The notes beneath the pieces were generated by a model. The model worked only from the letters and a program-made list of their open reading frames with translations, had not been told where the DNA came from and did no database searches. A stretch of DNA of 64,000 nt from Neorhizobium sp. JUb45 (lineage in GTDB: Bacteria; Pseudomonadota; Alphaproteobacteria; Rhizobiales; Rhizobiaceae): NCBI RefSeq assembly GCF_004343585.1, contig NZ_SLYW01000004.1:124001-188000 (forward strand), read 5' to 3'. The position numbers and the translations under genes were made by a program. Of this stretch, positions 8,525 to 19,200 are shown piece after piece (within the stretch, counting starts at the first letter, position 1; each line of letters starts with the position of its first letter).

Positions 8525-8728
8525 ATGAATGCCAGGAATGATCTCGAAGACGGGTTGCGTGACGGCAAGGAAACCCTTCCCGAACCGCTCGATCTGCCGT
8601 TGTCGAAATCGCCGGTCCAGCCGCCCGTCCACCCGCATGGCCCTCACAAGACCGAAGCGGATATCGACGAAAGCCTGGAGGAAAGTTTTCCGGCCAGCGA
8701 TCCGCCCGCCTCCGGCTACTCGAACTGA
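8525..8728 (+). CDS. Small conserved protein with ESFPASDPP motif
   Basis: A 67-residue acidic, Pro-rich, probably disordered protein. The C-terminal part carries DIDESLEESFPASDPPA, a motif that recurs at the ends of many small alphaproteobacterial proteins of unknown role. A GCGAGGGAGAG ribosome site precedes the ATG. It is followed 72 bases later by dps on the same strand, so it may belong to the same stress-related unit; this is an inference from position only. Confidence 0.7.
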   Translation: MNARNDLEDGLRDGKETLPEPLDLPLSKSPVQPPVHPHGPHKTEADIDESLEESFPASDPPASGYSN

Positions 8729-8800
8729 ACGCCATGCAAAATCCTCCCCGGCCGGCAGGGCATCTGCGCCTGCGGACCAAACCCGAATGGATGATATCTT

Positions 8801-9319
8801 ATGGACAACACGATCAAATCCCGCCGCGAAGCACCGTTGAGGACGCCGAGCGGCATTGCCGATGACGGCGTGCGCGATATTTCCGCGGGCATCACAAAGC
8901 TGCTTGCCGATGTTTTTGCAATTTATCTGAAGACCAAGAATTTCCATTGGCACATGTCGGGCGCCAATTTCCGCGATTACCATCTGCTTCTTGACGAGCA
9001 TGGCGACCAGTTGTTTGCGATGACCGATCCGCTCGCCGAACGCGCCCGCAAGATCGGCGGTGGCACTTTGCGGTCGATCGGCGAGATTTCGCGTCTGCAA
9101 CGTATTTCGGACAATGATGCGGACTTCGTGCATCCGCATGAAATGCTGGCCGAACTGCGGGATGACAACAGCTCTCTTGTCGCCAGCATGCGTGAGCTTC
9201 ACGATGTCTGCGACGAGTACAACGATGTCGCCACCGCAAGCCTTCTGGAAAACTGGATCGATGAAAGCGAACGCCGCGTCTGGTTCCTGTTCGAAATCAC
9301 CCGCAATACCAATCGCTGA
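8801..9319 (+). CDS. dps: Dps ferritin-like DNA-protection protein
   Basis: A 172-residue Dps-family protein that would form a dodecameric shell, oxidise and store iron, and protect DNA in stress. The ferroxidase motif is clear: KTKNFHWHMSGANFRDYHLLLDEH (residues about 46-69; quoted in parts: KNFHWHMSG and LLLDEHGDQLF), with the His, Asp and Glu ligands of the interface site. The C-terminal helix TASLLENWIDESERRVWFL is typical. The N-terminus is about 20 residues longer than the E. coli core and basic (KSRREAPLR), which in this family can bind DNA. A terminator follows directly. Confidence 0.93.
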   Translation: MDNTIKSRREAPLRTPSGIADDGVRDISAGITKLLADVFAIYLKTKNFHWHMSGANFRDYHLLLDEHGDQLFAMTDPLAERARKIGGGTLRSIGEISRLQRISDNDADFVHPHEMLAELRDDNSSLVASMRELHDVCDEYNDVATASLLENWIDESERRVWFLFEITRNTNR

Positions 9320-9331
9320 GGCTGAACACAG

Positions 9332-9360
9332 AGCCGTCCTCTCCGGAGGGCGGCTTTTTG
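9332..9360 (+). terminator. Terminator after dps
   Basis: AGCCGTCCTC pairs with GAGGGCGGCT (one G-U pair) around TCCG, followed by TTTT. Confidence 0.85.
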
Positions 9361-9683
9361 CTGCCCGCCCGGCATTCCGGCATGTAACAGCGTACCACAA
9401 TACGCGTTTGAGCGGTCACGTTCTGCATGACCGTGATTACAGCTGTAGTCTTCCTATTATCATTTTTCTGGAGATTTTTCCCGTGAGTGTAGCAGGACTG
9501 GCCACGTCAGGTGCCGTCATCTGCAGGCGCGGCGCTTTACGATCCGTGCCGGCCCTGGCATTCAGCGGCCCATTTCGGTGAAAGCGTTCGCGCCGCCCCG
9601 CAATATCTCCGCGGCCAGCCGAGGCAATTCAAAACGTTGTTCGAATAAACGATGAATTTGAGAAGCCGGGCGTTGACCCGGCT
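9361..9683. other. Intergenic stretch without a convincing gene
   Basis: Between the dps terminator and the next minus-strand gene I see a small hairpin (CGGTCA 9413-9418 with TGACCG 9428-9433) and a possible 32-codon frame from GTG 9483 to 9581 with GGAG at 9471-9474. The frame has no recognisable product and is too short to trust. An AAGCCGGG/CCCGGCTT hairpin at 9663-9684 touches the stop of the downstream gene and may be its terminator. Confidence 0.4.
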
Positions 9684-9881
9684 TTAGTCTTCCGGCGCCG
9701 TCTGTCGACGCGACAGAAGAAAATCGCGATATTTTTCTCTGAGATCAGCGATGTCGATATCACCGGCAATCCAGCGCTCAACCCAGTTCACGAACAGCGG
9801 GTCATTTTCGATGGTCTGGCCGCTTTCTCGGGCTTTATCAAAGATGCGTTCAACAAGCGCCCGCCGGGCTTCAGGTGTCAT
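9684..9881 (-). CDS. Small helical protein, unknown function
   Basis: A 65-residue soluble, charged protein predicted to be mostly helical (TPEARRALVERIFDKARESG, then FVNWVERWIAGDIDIADLREKYRDFL). I do not recognise a named family; small proteins of this sort occur in Rhizobiaceae. AAGGAG lies about 12-17 bases upstream of the ATG. It is monocistronic, and convergent with dps. Confidence 0.6.
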   Translation of the reverse strand: MTPEARRALVERIFDKARESGQTIENDPLFVNWVERWIAGDIDIADLREKYRDFLLSRRQTAPED

Positions 9882-10261
9882 GGGGCGGTGGCTCCTTGCG
9901 GCATGATCGGCATTTCGGTCCGACGAAGTTTGCGAATCGTCAGACGTATGTTGCGACTTCTAATCATATTTAGGTGCGGCGAGCACGGGTTGAAACATTC
10001 CGAAACGGAATAAACGCTAAGCCGTGCGAGCGGCGAAGCCGCTGAAATCTGCCAATCATGAATTCCCCCGATGCAAAGCAAAAAGGTAAACGATAGGCAA
10101 TCGCGTTTTGTTCCTTGGCCGAAAAGAAAAATTCCGATGCGAGACATTCTATCGGTAGAAATGTCAGCTATCTGCCGGGCGCTTCCATTTGTCCGGCAAA
10201 CGCTCTATTGCCGGCCCGCGCTTCGAACCTATCTTCGTTGCGAGCATGGAGGACCAAGGCC
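9882..10261. other. Intergenic region with a palindrome upstream of the receiver gene
   Basis: No convincing gene. The perfect inverted repeat ATTCCG-AAA-CGGAAT lies at 9997-10011, in AT-rich DNA between two divergent genes, and could be a regulator site. Small open frames here have no family signal. Confidence 0.4.
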
Positions 10262-10657
10262 TTGGAATATCGTTTTCTGATCGTTGAAGACAGCTTGCTG
10301 GTCGCGATGGATATCGAGGATGCCGTGCATCGCAGCGGACATAAGGTCGTCGGCATCGCGCCGGACATGAAGGTGGCGCTGAACTACAGCCGTGACACCG
10401 ATATCGCTTTTGTCGACGTACGCCTTGCCGATGGCGAGACGGGGCCGGAAATTGCCCGAACACTGGCCAATTCCGGTATCGTGGTGATCATGGTTACCGG
10501 CAATCCCGGCGTCGTCGTGCAGGGCGTTCCCGGTGTGGTCGGCGTTATGGCAAAGCCGCTGACCGATCAGGCCTCCCGAGACCTGATCCAGTTCGCTGTC
10601 GACCGCAAGAGCGGCCGTACTGGCACGCCGCCGGCGCGACTAAAGCTTTTTGCCTGA
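10262..10657 (+). CDS. Single-domain response regulator (receiver only)
   Basis: A 131-residue CheY-like receiver with no output domain. The acidic pocket is in FLIVEDSLLVAMD (residues about 5-17), the phosphorylated Asp is in IAFVDVRLADGETG near residue 46, the conserved Thr in VIMVTGNPG, and the Lys in VMAKPLTD near residue 100. It would be phosphorylated by an unlinked histidine kinase, as with the many orphan receivers of alphaproteobacteria. I place the start at the TTG at 10262, with GGAGGA nine bases upstream; the longer frame from 10115 encodes an unlikely N-terminus. No kinase is nearby. Confidence 0.8.
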   Translation: MEYRFLIVEDSLLVAMDIEDAVHRSGHKVVGIAPDMKVALNYSRDTDIAFVDVRLADGETGPEIARTLANSGIVVIMVTGNPGVVVQGVPGVVGVMAKPLTDQASRDLIQFAVDRKSGRTGTPPARLKLFA

Positions 10658-10666
10658 ATGCCCGCC

Positions 10667-12874
10667 TCAGCTTGCTGACCATTTCAGATAGATCGTAGAC
10701 AGCGGCGGCAGCGTGAGCGCGATGGACTGGGCGCGCCCGTGTGACGTTTCCTGATCTGTCCAAGCTTCGAGATTGCCGAGGTCGGACCCGCCATAAACGG
10801 CGGCATCCGTATTAAGCACTTCTGCCCAGCGGCCCTCCATCGGTACGCCGATCCGATAGCCATGGCGTGGCAGCGGTGTCAGGTTGGACACTGCCAGCAC
10901 GATGGATGCGCCGTCACGCGATTTGCGCAGCATGGCGAGCACGGAGCTTTCCGCATCGTCAGACACCGCCCATTCAAAACCGGCAGGATCGAGATCGCCG
11001 AACTGCAATGCCGGTTCGGCCGAATAAAGCCGGTTGAGATCGCCGATCAGCCGCTGCATGCCGGCATGGTCTGGTCGGTCGAGCAGATCCCAGACTACCG
11101 AACCGTCGTGGTTCCATTCGCTTTCCTGAGCGATCTCGCATCCCATGAACAGCAGTTTTTTGCCGGGATGCGCCCACATGAACCCGAAATAGGCGCGCAG
11201 ATTGGCAAGCTTCTGCCAATGATCACCCGGCATCTTGCCGAAAAGCGAACCTTTGCCATGCACCACTTCATCATGCGAAAGCGGCAGCATGAAGCGCTCC
11301 GAATAGGCGTAGATCATGCCGAAGGTGAGCATGCCGTGGTGGTATTTGCGGTAGACCGGATCGTCCTTCATGTAATGCAGCGTGTCGTGCATCCAGCCCA
11401 TGTTCCATTTGAAATCGAAACCCAGGCCGCCTTCTTCCGGTGACTTGGTCACATCCGGCCATGCGGTTGATTCTTCCGCCACGGTGAAAGCATGCGGGCA
11501 ACGTTCGTGGATGATGCTGTTGAGGTGTTTGAAGAACTCGACCGCCTCCCAGTTCTCACGCCCGCCATACTGGTTGGGGATCCATTCGCCCTCGTTGCGG
11601 CTGTAATCGCGGTAGAGCATCGAGGCGACGGCATCGACGCGCAGGGCATCGATATGGAAATGTTCCAGCCATTCCAGCGCCGAGGCGATGAGAAAACCTT
11701 TCACCTCGTTGCGACCGAGATTGTAGATCAGCGTATTCCAGTCCTTGTGAAAACCTTCGCGCGGGTCTTCGTGTTCGTAGAGCGCAGTACCGTCAAAACG
11801 CGCCAGCCCCCAGGCATCGGTGGGGAAATGCGCCGGCACCCAGTCGAGGATCACGCCAATGCCGGATGCATGGCAGCGATCGATGAAGTAGGCAAAATCC
11901 TCCGGTGTGCCGTAACGTCCGGTCGGGGCAAACAGGCCAAGCGGCTGGTAACCCCAAGAGCCGCCAAACGGATGCTCCATGATCGGCAACATCTCGATAT
12001 GGGTAAAGCCGAGGCTTTTGACGTAAGGCACCAGCCGCTGGCTGAGTTCCACCCAATCGAGCGAGCGATTGCCTTCTTCGGCGATCCGCAGCCATGAGCC
12101 CAGATGCACTTCATAAACCGACATCGCACCTTCGCCGGCGCGGGCATCGTGGCGGCTCATCCACTCCTGATCCGTCCATGGGAAGGGACGTGACGAGGAG
12201 ACGACGGAAGCGGTCGAAGGGGCTGCTTCAGAGGCGCGTGCAACGGGGTCTGCCTTCTGGGCCAGCACAGTGCCATGCGCATCGATGATTTCGAACTTGT
12301 AGCGCTCGCCCTGCGTCAGGCGTGGCACGAACAATTCCCAGACGCCGGCCTGCGGGCGTTGCCGCATCGGGTGGCGGCGGCCGTCCCAGGCATTGAAATC
12401 GCCGACCACCGAAACGCGTCTTGCATTTGGTGCCCAAACGGCGAAACGCACGCCGGCTGTCCCATCGATTTCCATCGGGATGGCACCGAGCGTGCGGCCG
12501 AGATCGTAATGCGTGCCTTGCGCAATCAGGTGCAGGTCGAGATCGCCCAGCAGCGGGCCGAAACAATATGGATCTTCGGTTTCCTGCACCGCATCCGGCC
12601 ACTGGATGCGCAGGAGATAAGGTGCCGTCGAGCCGACCACGCCGGCAAACAGGCCACCGGCATGAATGTTGTCGAGACTGGCGAGGATGCGGCCGCTATC
12701 GCGCTCTATCACTTCCACCGAGACCGCGCCGGGCAACAGCGCCCGCACCACGGTCAGTTCGCCATACTGGTGACGGCCGAGAATGGAAAACGGATCACCA
12801 TGTCGACCATCGACGAGAGCGTTCAGACCCTCCGTAACAGTGCCGATGATCAGGTCGGTACGCTCATATCTCAT
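10667..12874 (-). CDS. glgB: 1,4-alpha-glucan branching enzyme
   Basis: A 735-residue GH13 enzyme that makes alpha-1,6 branches in alpha-glucan. It has the N-terminal CBM48-like modules ([33 protein letters not shown] near residues 125-150), the catalytic barrel with [18 protein letters not shown] (nucleophile Asp), VAEESTAWP (acid Glu), [15 protein letters not shown], and a C-terminal beta domain. Length matches typical GlgB. The start at 12874 overlaps the stop of treS by four bases (ATGA), so the two are translationally coupled in a glgE-treS-glgB operon. This is the last step of the GlgE pathway here. It ends nine bases from the convergent receiver gene. Confidence 0.96.
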   Translation of the reverse strand: MRYERTDLIIGTVTEGLNALVDGRHGDPFSILGRHQYGELTVVRALLPGAVSVEVIERDSGRILASLDNIHAGGLFAGVVGSTAPYLLRIQWPDAVQETEDPYCFGPLLGDLDLHLIAQGTHYDLGRTLGAIPMEIDGTAGVRFAVWAPNARRVSVVGDFNAWDGRRHPMRQRPQAGVWELFVPRLTQGERYKFEIIDAHGTVLAQKADPVARASEAAPSTASVVSSSRPFPWTDQEWMSRHDARAGEGAMSVYEVHLGSWLRIAEEGNRSLDWVELSQRLVPYVKSLGFTHIEMLPIMEHPFGGSWGYQPLGLFAPTGRYGTPEDFAYFIDRCHASGIGVILDWVPAHFPTDAWGLARFDGTALYEHEDPREGFHKDWNTLIYNLGRNEVKGFLIASALEWLEHFHIDALRVDAVASMLYRDYSRNEGEWIPNQYGGRENWEAVEFFKHLNSIIHERCPHAFTVAEESTAWPDVTKSPEEGGLGFDFKWNMGWMHDTLHYMKDDPVYRKYHHGMLTFGMIYAYSERFMLPLSHDEVVHGKGSLFGKMPGDHWQKLANLRAYFGFMWAHPGKKLLFMGCEIAQESEWNHDGSVVWDLLDRPDHAGMQRLIGDLNRLYSAEPALQFGDLDPAGFEWAVSDDAESSVLAMLRKSRDGASIVLAVSNLTPLPRHGYRIGVPMEGRWAEVLNTDAAVYGGSDLGNLEAWTDQETSHGRAQSIALTLPPLSTIYLKWSAS

Positions 12875-15800
12875 CGGGTCTTCTCCGCGCGGGATGTTGT
12901 GAGGAGCCGGTTGGCGATGGCCGAAAATCCGGCCAGCGGCAGCGGCAGCCAATGCGGCCGGCTGCGAACTTCGTAAGCGATTTCGTATGCTGCCTTTTCC
13001 AACAGGAAGAGGTCGAGGATCTTTTCACGCTGCGTCTGCGGCATGCGTAATTCGTTCGACCCATCCACTGCCGTCAGATAGGCACGCATGAAGGCGGGTT
13101 CCGCCATCTCCATGAACCGGCCGATCAGCTCGCCATGGCGGGCATCATCCACTTCGCTGACGATCTCGCGGTCGAGATCAGCCGATGCACCGAGATAGCT
13201 CAGCGATCGCAGGAAACCGGCAACATCGCGCAACGGGTTGCTCTTGGCGCGACGTTCCTCGAGGTCGCGGGTCGGTTCGCCCTCGAAGTCGATGATGTAA
13301 GCATCGCTTTCGGCGACCAGTATCTGGCCGAGATGGAAATCGCCGTGATTGCGGGTCATCAGCGTGCCGTCAATCGCTTCCGCCAGTTCGCCGGTCAGCT
13401 TCAGCAATTCCTTGCGGCGTTTGGACAGATCGGAGACTTCGATCGCAATCTCGCTCTCGAAATCGTCCAGGCCGGCCTCAAGAATGTCGAGACTGTCGCT
13501 GATCTGCTTGATTGTGGCGTCGCGCCAGCGGGCCATGTCCTTTTTGCTGGCGGTCACCGGCTTGAAGTCTCCATCATCGGTGGGCTGGGCCAGCGCCACA
13601 TGCAACTCGCCGAGACGTTTGCCCACGGTCGCAACAAAATCGACCAGCGGCTGGAACTGCTCATCGGCGCCTTCGCCATCAAGCCCGGTCACCACGACCT
13701 GATCGATAACACGGCGCAGATTGGAGAGCATCCAGTTCCAGGCATCGCCCTGATTGCGGATTGCGCTCTGAACGATGATCAGCGTGAAGCGGTTGCCTTC
13801 CGGGTCGATACGCGCCACTTCACCCAGCAATTGCGCCGTATTGGCGTAACCGACATTGGTGAGATAACGCGTCATCTCCACTTCCGGGTGGATGCCCGGA
13901 AAGACATGGCGGATCAGTTTCAGCATGGCGAGATCGCCAAGGATCAGAGAACTGTTCGATTGTTCCGCCGAAAGCCAGTGGATCGGCAGGTCTTCTGCAA
14001 ATGTCATGCTGTCGAGCTTGTCGGTACCGACAAATTCCAGGGTTCCGGTGCGGCCGGATATGGTTGCACGCTCACACAGGCCGCGGATCACGCCACGCCC
14101 CAGACCTTCTGCGGCAAAACCGTCGGTCAGGAAACCAACCCGGCGACCCTGTCGGATGCGGGCAAGCGCCAACTGATGCGCCAAAGCCGAGGGTTGGGCA
14201 TCATCCCAGGCAACGGCAAGCGGCAGGAGGTAGGTATCCTTTTTGCCGTTCAGATCCACTTCCAGCTCGCCGAGCACGATATTGTCGGCATAGGCAACCG
14301 GTGTTGCCGTTACCAGTTGCGCGGAATTCAGGACCGCGCCCTTGGCACCGAACCAGCGGCGTTTGCCGAGATAGGACGGCAGAACGTCCTTCGACAGCGT
14401 GCCGGCTAGTCGCGGGGAATCGATCAGTTCCTGCAGGTCACGGCGCACCACCATGGTGACCATGTCCTGCATCTGCTCCGGCGGCTGCGTGCGCCAGACC
14501 GGCCCATCGGATTCCGGCGCCAGCTGGAACCAGAAGAAACCGTAGGGCTGCAATGTCAGCAGATAGGTCAGCTGGCCGATCGGTGGGAAGGGCGACATGC
14601 CGGACAGTTCGATCGGCACTCGGCCGTTAAATTCCGCAAGGTCGAGTTCCACAGCCTGTGGCAGCCGAGAAAGGTTGAAGACGCAGAGGATCGTCTCGCC
14701 CTGATATTCGCGCAGATAAGCGAGGATCTTTCGGTTGCCCGGCGATAGAAAGCGCTGTGAACCACGCCCAAATGCCGGGTGCTTGTTGCGCAAGGCCAGC
14801 ATGCGTCGCGTCCAGTTCAGAAGCGAATGCGCGTCCGCCCCCTGCGCTTCAACATTCAGTGCCTCGTAACCGTAAAGCGGGTCCATGATCGGCGGCAGGA
14901 CCAGCCTGGCCGGGTCGGCCTTGGAAAACCCGCCATTGCGGTCGGGCGACCATTGCATCGGCGTGCGCACGCCATCGCGGTCGCCAAGATAGATATTGTC
15001 GCCCATGCCGATCTCGTCGCCGTAATAGAGAACAGGCGTGCCAGGCATGGACAGAAGCAACCCGTTCATCAGCTCGACGCGGCGGCGGTCTCGCTCCATC
15101 AGCGGTGCCAAGCGTCGGCGAATGCCGAGATTGATACGGGCGCGACGATCGGCGGCATAAGTGTTCCAGAGGTAGTCGCGCTCCTCGTCGGTCACCATTT
15201 CCAGCGTCAGTTCGTCGTGGTTTCTGAGAAAGATCGCCCATTGGCAGTTTTCCGGAATTTCCGGTGTCTGCCGCATGATGTCGGTGATCGGAAACCGGTC
15301 TTCCTTGGCAATCGCCATATACATGCGCGGCATCAGCGGAAAGTGGAACGCCATGTTGCATTCGTCGCCATCGCCAAAATAGTCGCGCGTATCCTCTGGC
15401 CACTGGTTAGCCTCAGCCAGCAGCATTTTGCCGGGATGGCTTTCGTCGAGTGCGGCACGGATGCGCTTCAGGATATCGTGGGTTTCCGGCAGGTTCTCGT
15501 TGTTGGTGCCTTCCCGCTCGATCAGGTAGGGAATGGCATCGAGCCGGAAACCGTCTATGCCGGTTTCCAGCCAGAACCGCATGATCACCAGCAGTTCCTT
15601 CATCACTTCCGGGTTGTCGAAATTGAGATCCGGCTGATGGGAATAGAAGCGGTGCCAGTAATAGGCGCCCGCAACCGGGTCCCATGTCCAGTTGGATTTT
15701 TCCGTATCGATGAAAATGATCCGGGTTTCCGGAAATTTCTGGTCGCTGTCGGACCACACGTAAAAATCACGCTCCGGCGAACCGGCCGGCGCATTGCGGG

Positions 15801-16206
15801 CACGCTGGAACCAGGGATGCTGGTCGGATGTGTGGTTGATGACCAGCTCGATGATCACCTTGATGCCACGCTCATGGGCGGCATCCACAAAGCTGCGAAA
15901 ATCCTCCATCGTGCCGTAGTCGGGGCTGACACTGCTGTAATCGGCAATGTCGTAACCGTCGTCGCGGCGCGGCGAGGGGAAGAAGGGCAGGAGCCAGATC
16001 GCCGTCACACCGAGCGAGGCGATATGGTCGAGCTTTTCATGCAGGCCGGGAAAATCGCCGATGCCATCACCATTGCCATCAAAGAAGGATTTGATGTGCA
16101 GCTGGTAGATGACGGCGTCCTTGTACCACAAGGGATCCGACGACACGGCTTCGGCTTCCGGCTGTGTTTCGTTTTTCATTTTCGCCTGCGTGCGTGAGAT
16201 ATCCAT
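12871..16206 (-). CDS. treS: Trehalose synthase fused to maltokinase (TreS-Mak)
   Basis: A 1111-residue bifunctional protein. Residues about 25-570 are a GH13 trehalose synthase that interconverts trehalose and maltose: [17 protein letters not shown] at the start, [15 protein letters not shown] with the nucleophile Asp, [11 protein letters not shown] with the acid Glu and [12 protein letters not shown]. Residues about 600-1111 are a maltokinase (Pep2/Mak type) that makes maltose 1-phosphate with ATP, with the kinase motif [13 protein letters not shown] and the metal site YIIDFEGEP, then [17 protein letters not shown]. The ATG at 16206 has GGGAGGAG a few bases upstream. It lies between glgE and glgB, supplies GlgE with its substrate, and overlaps glgB by four bases. 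Confidence 0.96.
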   Translation of the reverse strand: MDISRTQAKMKNETQPEAEAVSSDPLWYKDAVIYQLHIKSFFDGNGDGIGDFPGLHEKLDHIASLGVTAIWLLPFFPSPRRDDGYDIADYSSVSPDYGTMEDFRSFVDAAHERGIKVIIELVINHTSDQHPWFQRARNAPAGSPERDFYVWSDSDQKFPETRIIFIDTEKSNWTWDPVAGAYYWHRFYSHQPDLNFDNPEVMKELLVIMRFWLETGIDGFRLDAIPYLIEREGTNNENLPETHDILKRIRAALDESHPGKMLLAEANQWPEDTRDYFGDGDECNMAFHFPLMPRMYMAIAKEDRFPITDIMRQTPEIPENCQWAIFLRNHDELTLEMVTDEERDYLWNTYAADRRARINLGIRRRLAPLMERDRRRVELMNGLLLSMPGTPVLYYGDEIGMGDNIYLGDRDGVRTPMQWSPDRNGGFSKADPARLVLPPIMDPLYGYEALNVEAQGADAHSLLNWTRRMLALRNKHPAFGRGSQRFLSPGNRKILAYLREYQGETILCVFNLSRLPQAVELDLAEFNGRVPIELSGMSPFPPIGQLTYLLTLQPYGFFWFQLAPESDGPVWRTQPPEQMQDMVTMVVRRDLQELIDSPRLAGTLSKDVLPSYLGKRRWFGAKGAVLNSAQLVTATPVAYADNIVLGELEVDLNGKKDTYLLPLAVAWDDAQPSALAHQLALARIRQGRRVGFLTDGFAAEGLGRGVIRGLCERATISGRTGTLEFVGTDKLDSMTFAEDLPIHWLSAEQSNSSLILGDLAMLKLIRHVFPGIHPEVEMTRYLTNVGYANTAQLLGEVARIDPEGNRFTLIIVQSAIRNQGDAWNWMLSNLRRVIDQVVVTGLDGEGADEQFQPLVDFVATVGKRLGELHVALAQPTDDGDFKPVTASKKDMARWRDATIKQISDSLDILEAGLDDFESEIAIEVSDLSKRRKELLKLTGELAEAIDGTLMTRNHGDFHLGQILVAESDAYIIDFEGEPTRDLEERRAKSNPLRDVAGFLRSLSYLGASADLDREIVSEVDDARHGELIGRFMEMAEPAFMRAYLTAVDGSNELRMPQTQREKILDLFLLEKAAYEIAYEVRSRPHWLPLPLAGFSAIANRLLTTSRAEKTR

Positions 16207-16232
16207 TGTTTTTCTCCTCCCATCGTCCCGGT

Positions 16233-19200
16233 CTATCGCACCCGCCAGATGGCGAATGGGCGGTCAGGTTCCAGACGGATGTGCTGCCATTTGCCGGTCC
16301 AGCCAAAAGACTGGCCGGTGATCAGATCTTCCATGTCGAGCGTGCCGTGGTCCGGCCGAGAAAACGTCCAGAGCGGGATCTCGATATCGGCTTCCTGCGC
16401 GTGGTGCGGATCGAGGCTGATGGCCACCAGCACGACATTTTCATGCCCCTGGCTCGATTTTTCGAAGAACAGGATGTTGTCGTTATGGGCGCCTAAAAGC
16501 TGCAGGCCGAGATGTGAATGCAGCGCCGGATTTTCGCGGCGTATTCGATTTAGCAGCGTGATCTCGGGTTTGATATTGCCGGGGCGGTCATAATCCCAGG
16601 CGCGGATCTCGTATTTCTCCGAATCCGCATATTCCTTGCGCTTGGCATCCGGTCGGCCTTCGCACAGCTCGAAACCGTTATAGACGCCCCAGAGGCCGGA
16701 CAGCGTTGCCGCAAGCGCTGCGCGGATCAGATAGGCCGGACGCGGCGCGTTCTGCAGAAAATCCGGGTTGATGTCGTGGGTGTTGACGAAGAAATGCGGA
16801 CGGAAGAAATCCCTGGGCGCTTCCGTGGTGATCTCGCGCATGTATTCTTCGAGTTCCCACTTGGCGTTACGCCAGGTGAAATAGGTGTAGGATTGCGAGA
16901 AGCCGACCTTGGCCAGCCGGTACATCACTTTCGGCTTGGTGAAGGCTTCCGAGAGGAAGACGACATCCGGGTGGCGTGAACGGATATCGGCGATCAGCCA
17001 TTCCCAGAACGGAAACGGTTTGGTGTGCGGGTTGTCTACGCGAAACAGTTTGACGCCGTGATCGACCCATGTCTGCACCACGTCGCGCAGTTCCGTCCAA
17101 AGAGACGGCACGGCTTCGCCGGCGTAGAAATCGACGTTGACGATGTCCTCGTATTTCTTCGGCGGGTTTTCGGCGTAACGGATCGTGCCGTCCGGCCGCC
17201 AGTCGAACCAGCCGGGATGGTCTGTCAGCCATGGATGATCGGGAGAAGCCTGAATGGCGAGGTCGAGCGCCAGTTCCAACCCATGCTCTGCCGCCGCATC
17301 CACCAGCCGGTCAAAGTCATCGAACGTGCCGAGCTGCGGATGGATGGCATCATGGCCGCCGTCTGCCGAGCCGATCGCATAAGGGCTGCCGGGATCATCC
17401 GGGCCGGGTGTCAGCGTGTTGTTCTTGCCCTTGCGGTTGGTCGAGCCGATCGGGTGGATCGGTGGGAAATAGAGAACGTCAAAGCCCATGGCGCGGATCG
17501 CCGGCAAACGGGCGATCACGTCATCGAACGTACCGTGACGGTTCGGATCGCCGCTCTGCGAGCGCGGAAAAATCTGGTACCAGCTAGCAAAGGCGGCGGC
17601 GGTGCGCTCGGCATCAACCGGGATGATTTTTGAGCGAACACGATGCGGTTTCTGGTCGGCTTCCGCCATCAATTCCGCGGTGCCGGGGTCGAGCAGGGTC
17701 TTGATGCGCTGTTCGTCCTGTTCTTCCGTCAGACGGTCGAACAAGACTTTCAGCTCTGTTTTCAAATCACCGGAGGCATTGTCGAAAGCGTCGAGCACCA
17801 GATTGATGCCCTCCTGGATTTCCAGCCGCAGATCCAGCCGGGCCTCGTGCTTCTTGGTGAACTCATAGCGAAAGATCTGGAACGGATTGCGCCAGGCCTC
17901 GATCGCGTATTCGTGCCGGCCCATGCGCTTGAGTGGAAATTCGGCGCGCCAGCGATCGTTCAGCACCAGCGCCATCGGCACTTCGTTCCACTCGTTACTA
18001 TCGGCGGTGCGCCACAGCAGCGCCGCAGATAGCGGGTCATGGCCATCCCCAAACACATCGGCCTCGACGATCACCGTTTCGCCGACCACGCGTTTGACCA
18101 CGAAACGCCCGTCATCGACGGAAGGTGTGACCTTCTCGATTGCCAGCCGAGGCGACAAGGCGGCTTTTGCCACCGGCTCCACCGCTGCCGTCGGGATGAT
18201 GGGATCGGAAACGCGGCCTTCGAAAATTCGAAGCTCGCCGGGCAGAAGCCTGAGGTCGTCGGTCAACGTTTCACCACGATCGGAGACGTCCGTCAGCGGC
18301 AGAAATGCGGAGGCTGCCTCGTTGATGGCATGCAAAGGAGGCGTCGCACTGCGGCGCAGATCGCGGTTGAAGAGGATCACGCGAACGCTGTCGGAGATGC
18401 GCAGATCGCCGCGGTCGCCTCGGACGATGGCTGCTGCCGGAGAATGGCTGCTGGCAATCAATCCAATCGGCTGTCGTTCGAAATCATCTGCGCTCGCCAC
18501 TGCGTCATTTGCCGCGCGGATCGAGCCGGAAAGATCGAATGTCGGGCGATCGCGCAGGATGCGCAGGCCGCCGCCAGTGCCATGGGTCGGGTCGAGTGGC
18601 GTGACTGCGCCATATTCGAAACCCATCGGCACCATCAGTCCACCGCCGAGGGAAGCTGCCAATTTCAACGCACGTTCGGCACGGCGTTCCAATATTTCGG
18701 CGCTTTCGGTGCCATGCGCCACACGCTTGGAAAAGGGAGCTTCGGGAAAGGCGATCTCGCGACCGATGCCGCTTTGCGCCTCGTGTTCCTCTGCAAACCA
18801 GCCCTCCTGAAGGTTCCACCATGCCAGCGAAGAGAAGCTCCCATCGAACCCAACGTCAGTGAGCGCACGGCGTGTCTCGAAGGCTGTTCCCGGCGTCCAG
18901 GCCATAAAACGCAGATTTGCCTTGGCGCGTTTTACACTCGAGATCACCGACCGCCAGGCATCCGGCGACAAGGTTTCCAACTCCAGGCAGCGAAAACCGG
19001 AAAGCCCCAGTTCACTCAAGTGGATAAGCCGCTTTTGCCAGCCGGAAACAAAGCTATCGTCACCGCCGGCAATGGTCAGCCTTCGAGTTCCGCGAAGAAA
19101 AGGCGATTGGCGTGGATCGGTTGCAGACGTCTCCGCCCGTTCGGCATCCCGCGGCCGCCCCGGCACTATGTCCATCATCAGCGACAAGCCGTTGTCGCGT

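Noticed and set aside
9483..9581. Possible 32-codon small gene with GTG start and GGAG site
   Set aside because: Too short, no family signal, and Arg/Ser/Ala composition typical of random frames in GC-rich DNA. It is mentioned only as a note in the gap entry.
10115..10261. Extended start for the receiver protein
   Set aside because: The added N-terminus has no receiver homology, and the TTG at 10262 has a better ribosome site.
13135..14409. A 424-codon open frame on the plus strand opposite treS
   Set aside because: It is a shadow of the highly supported treS gene, made by codon bias in GC-rich DNA. It has no family signal and no ribosome site.
14779..16197. A 472-codon open frame opposite the TreS catalytic domain
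   Set aside because: Same reason; the minus-strand frame has full GH13 motifs, and this one has none.
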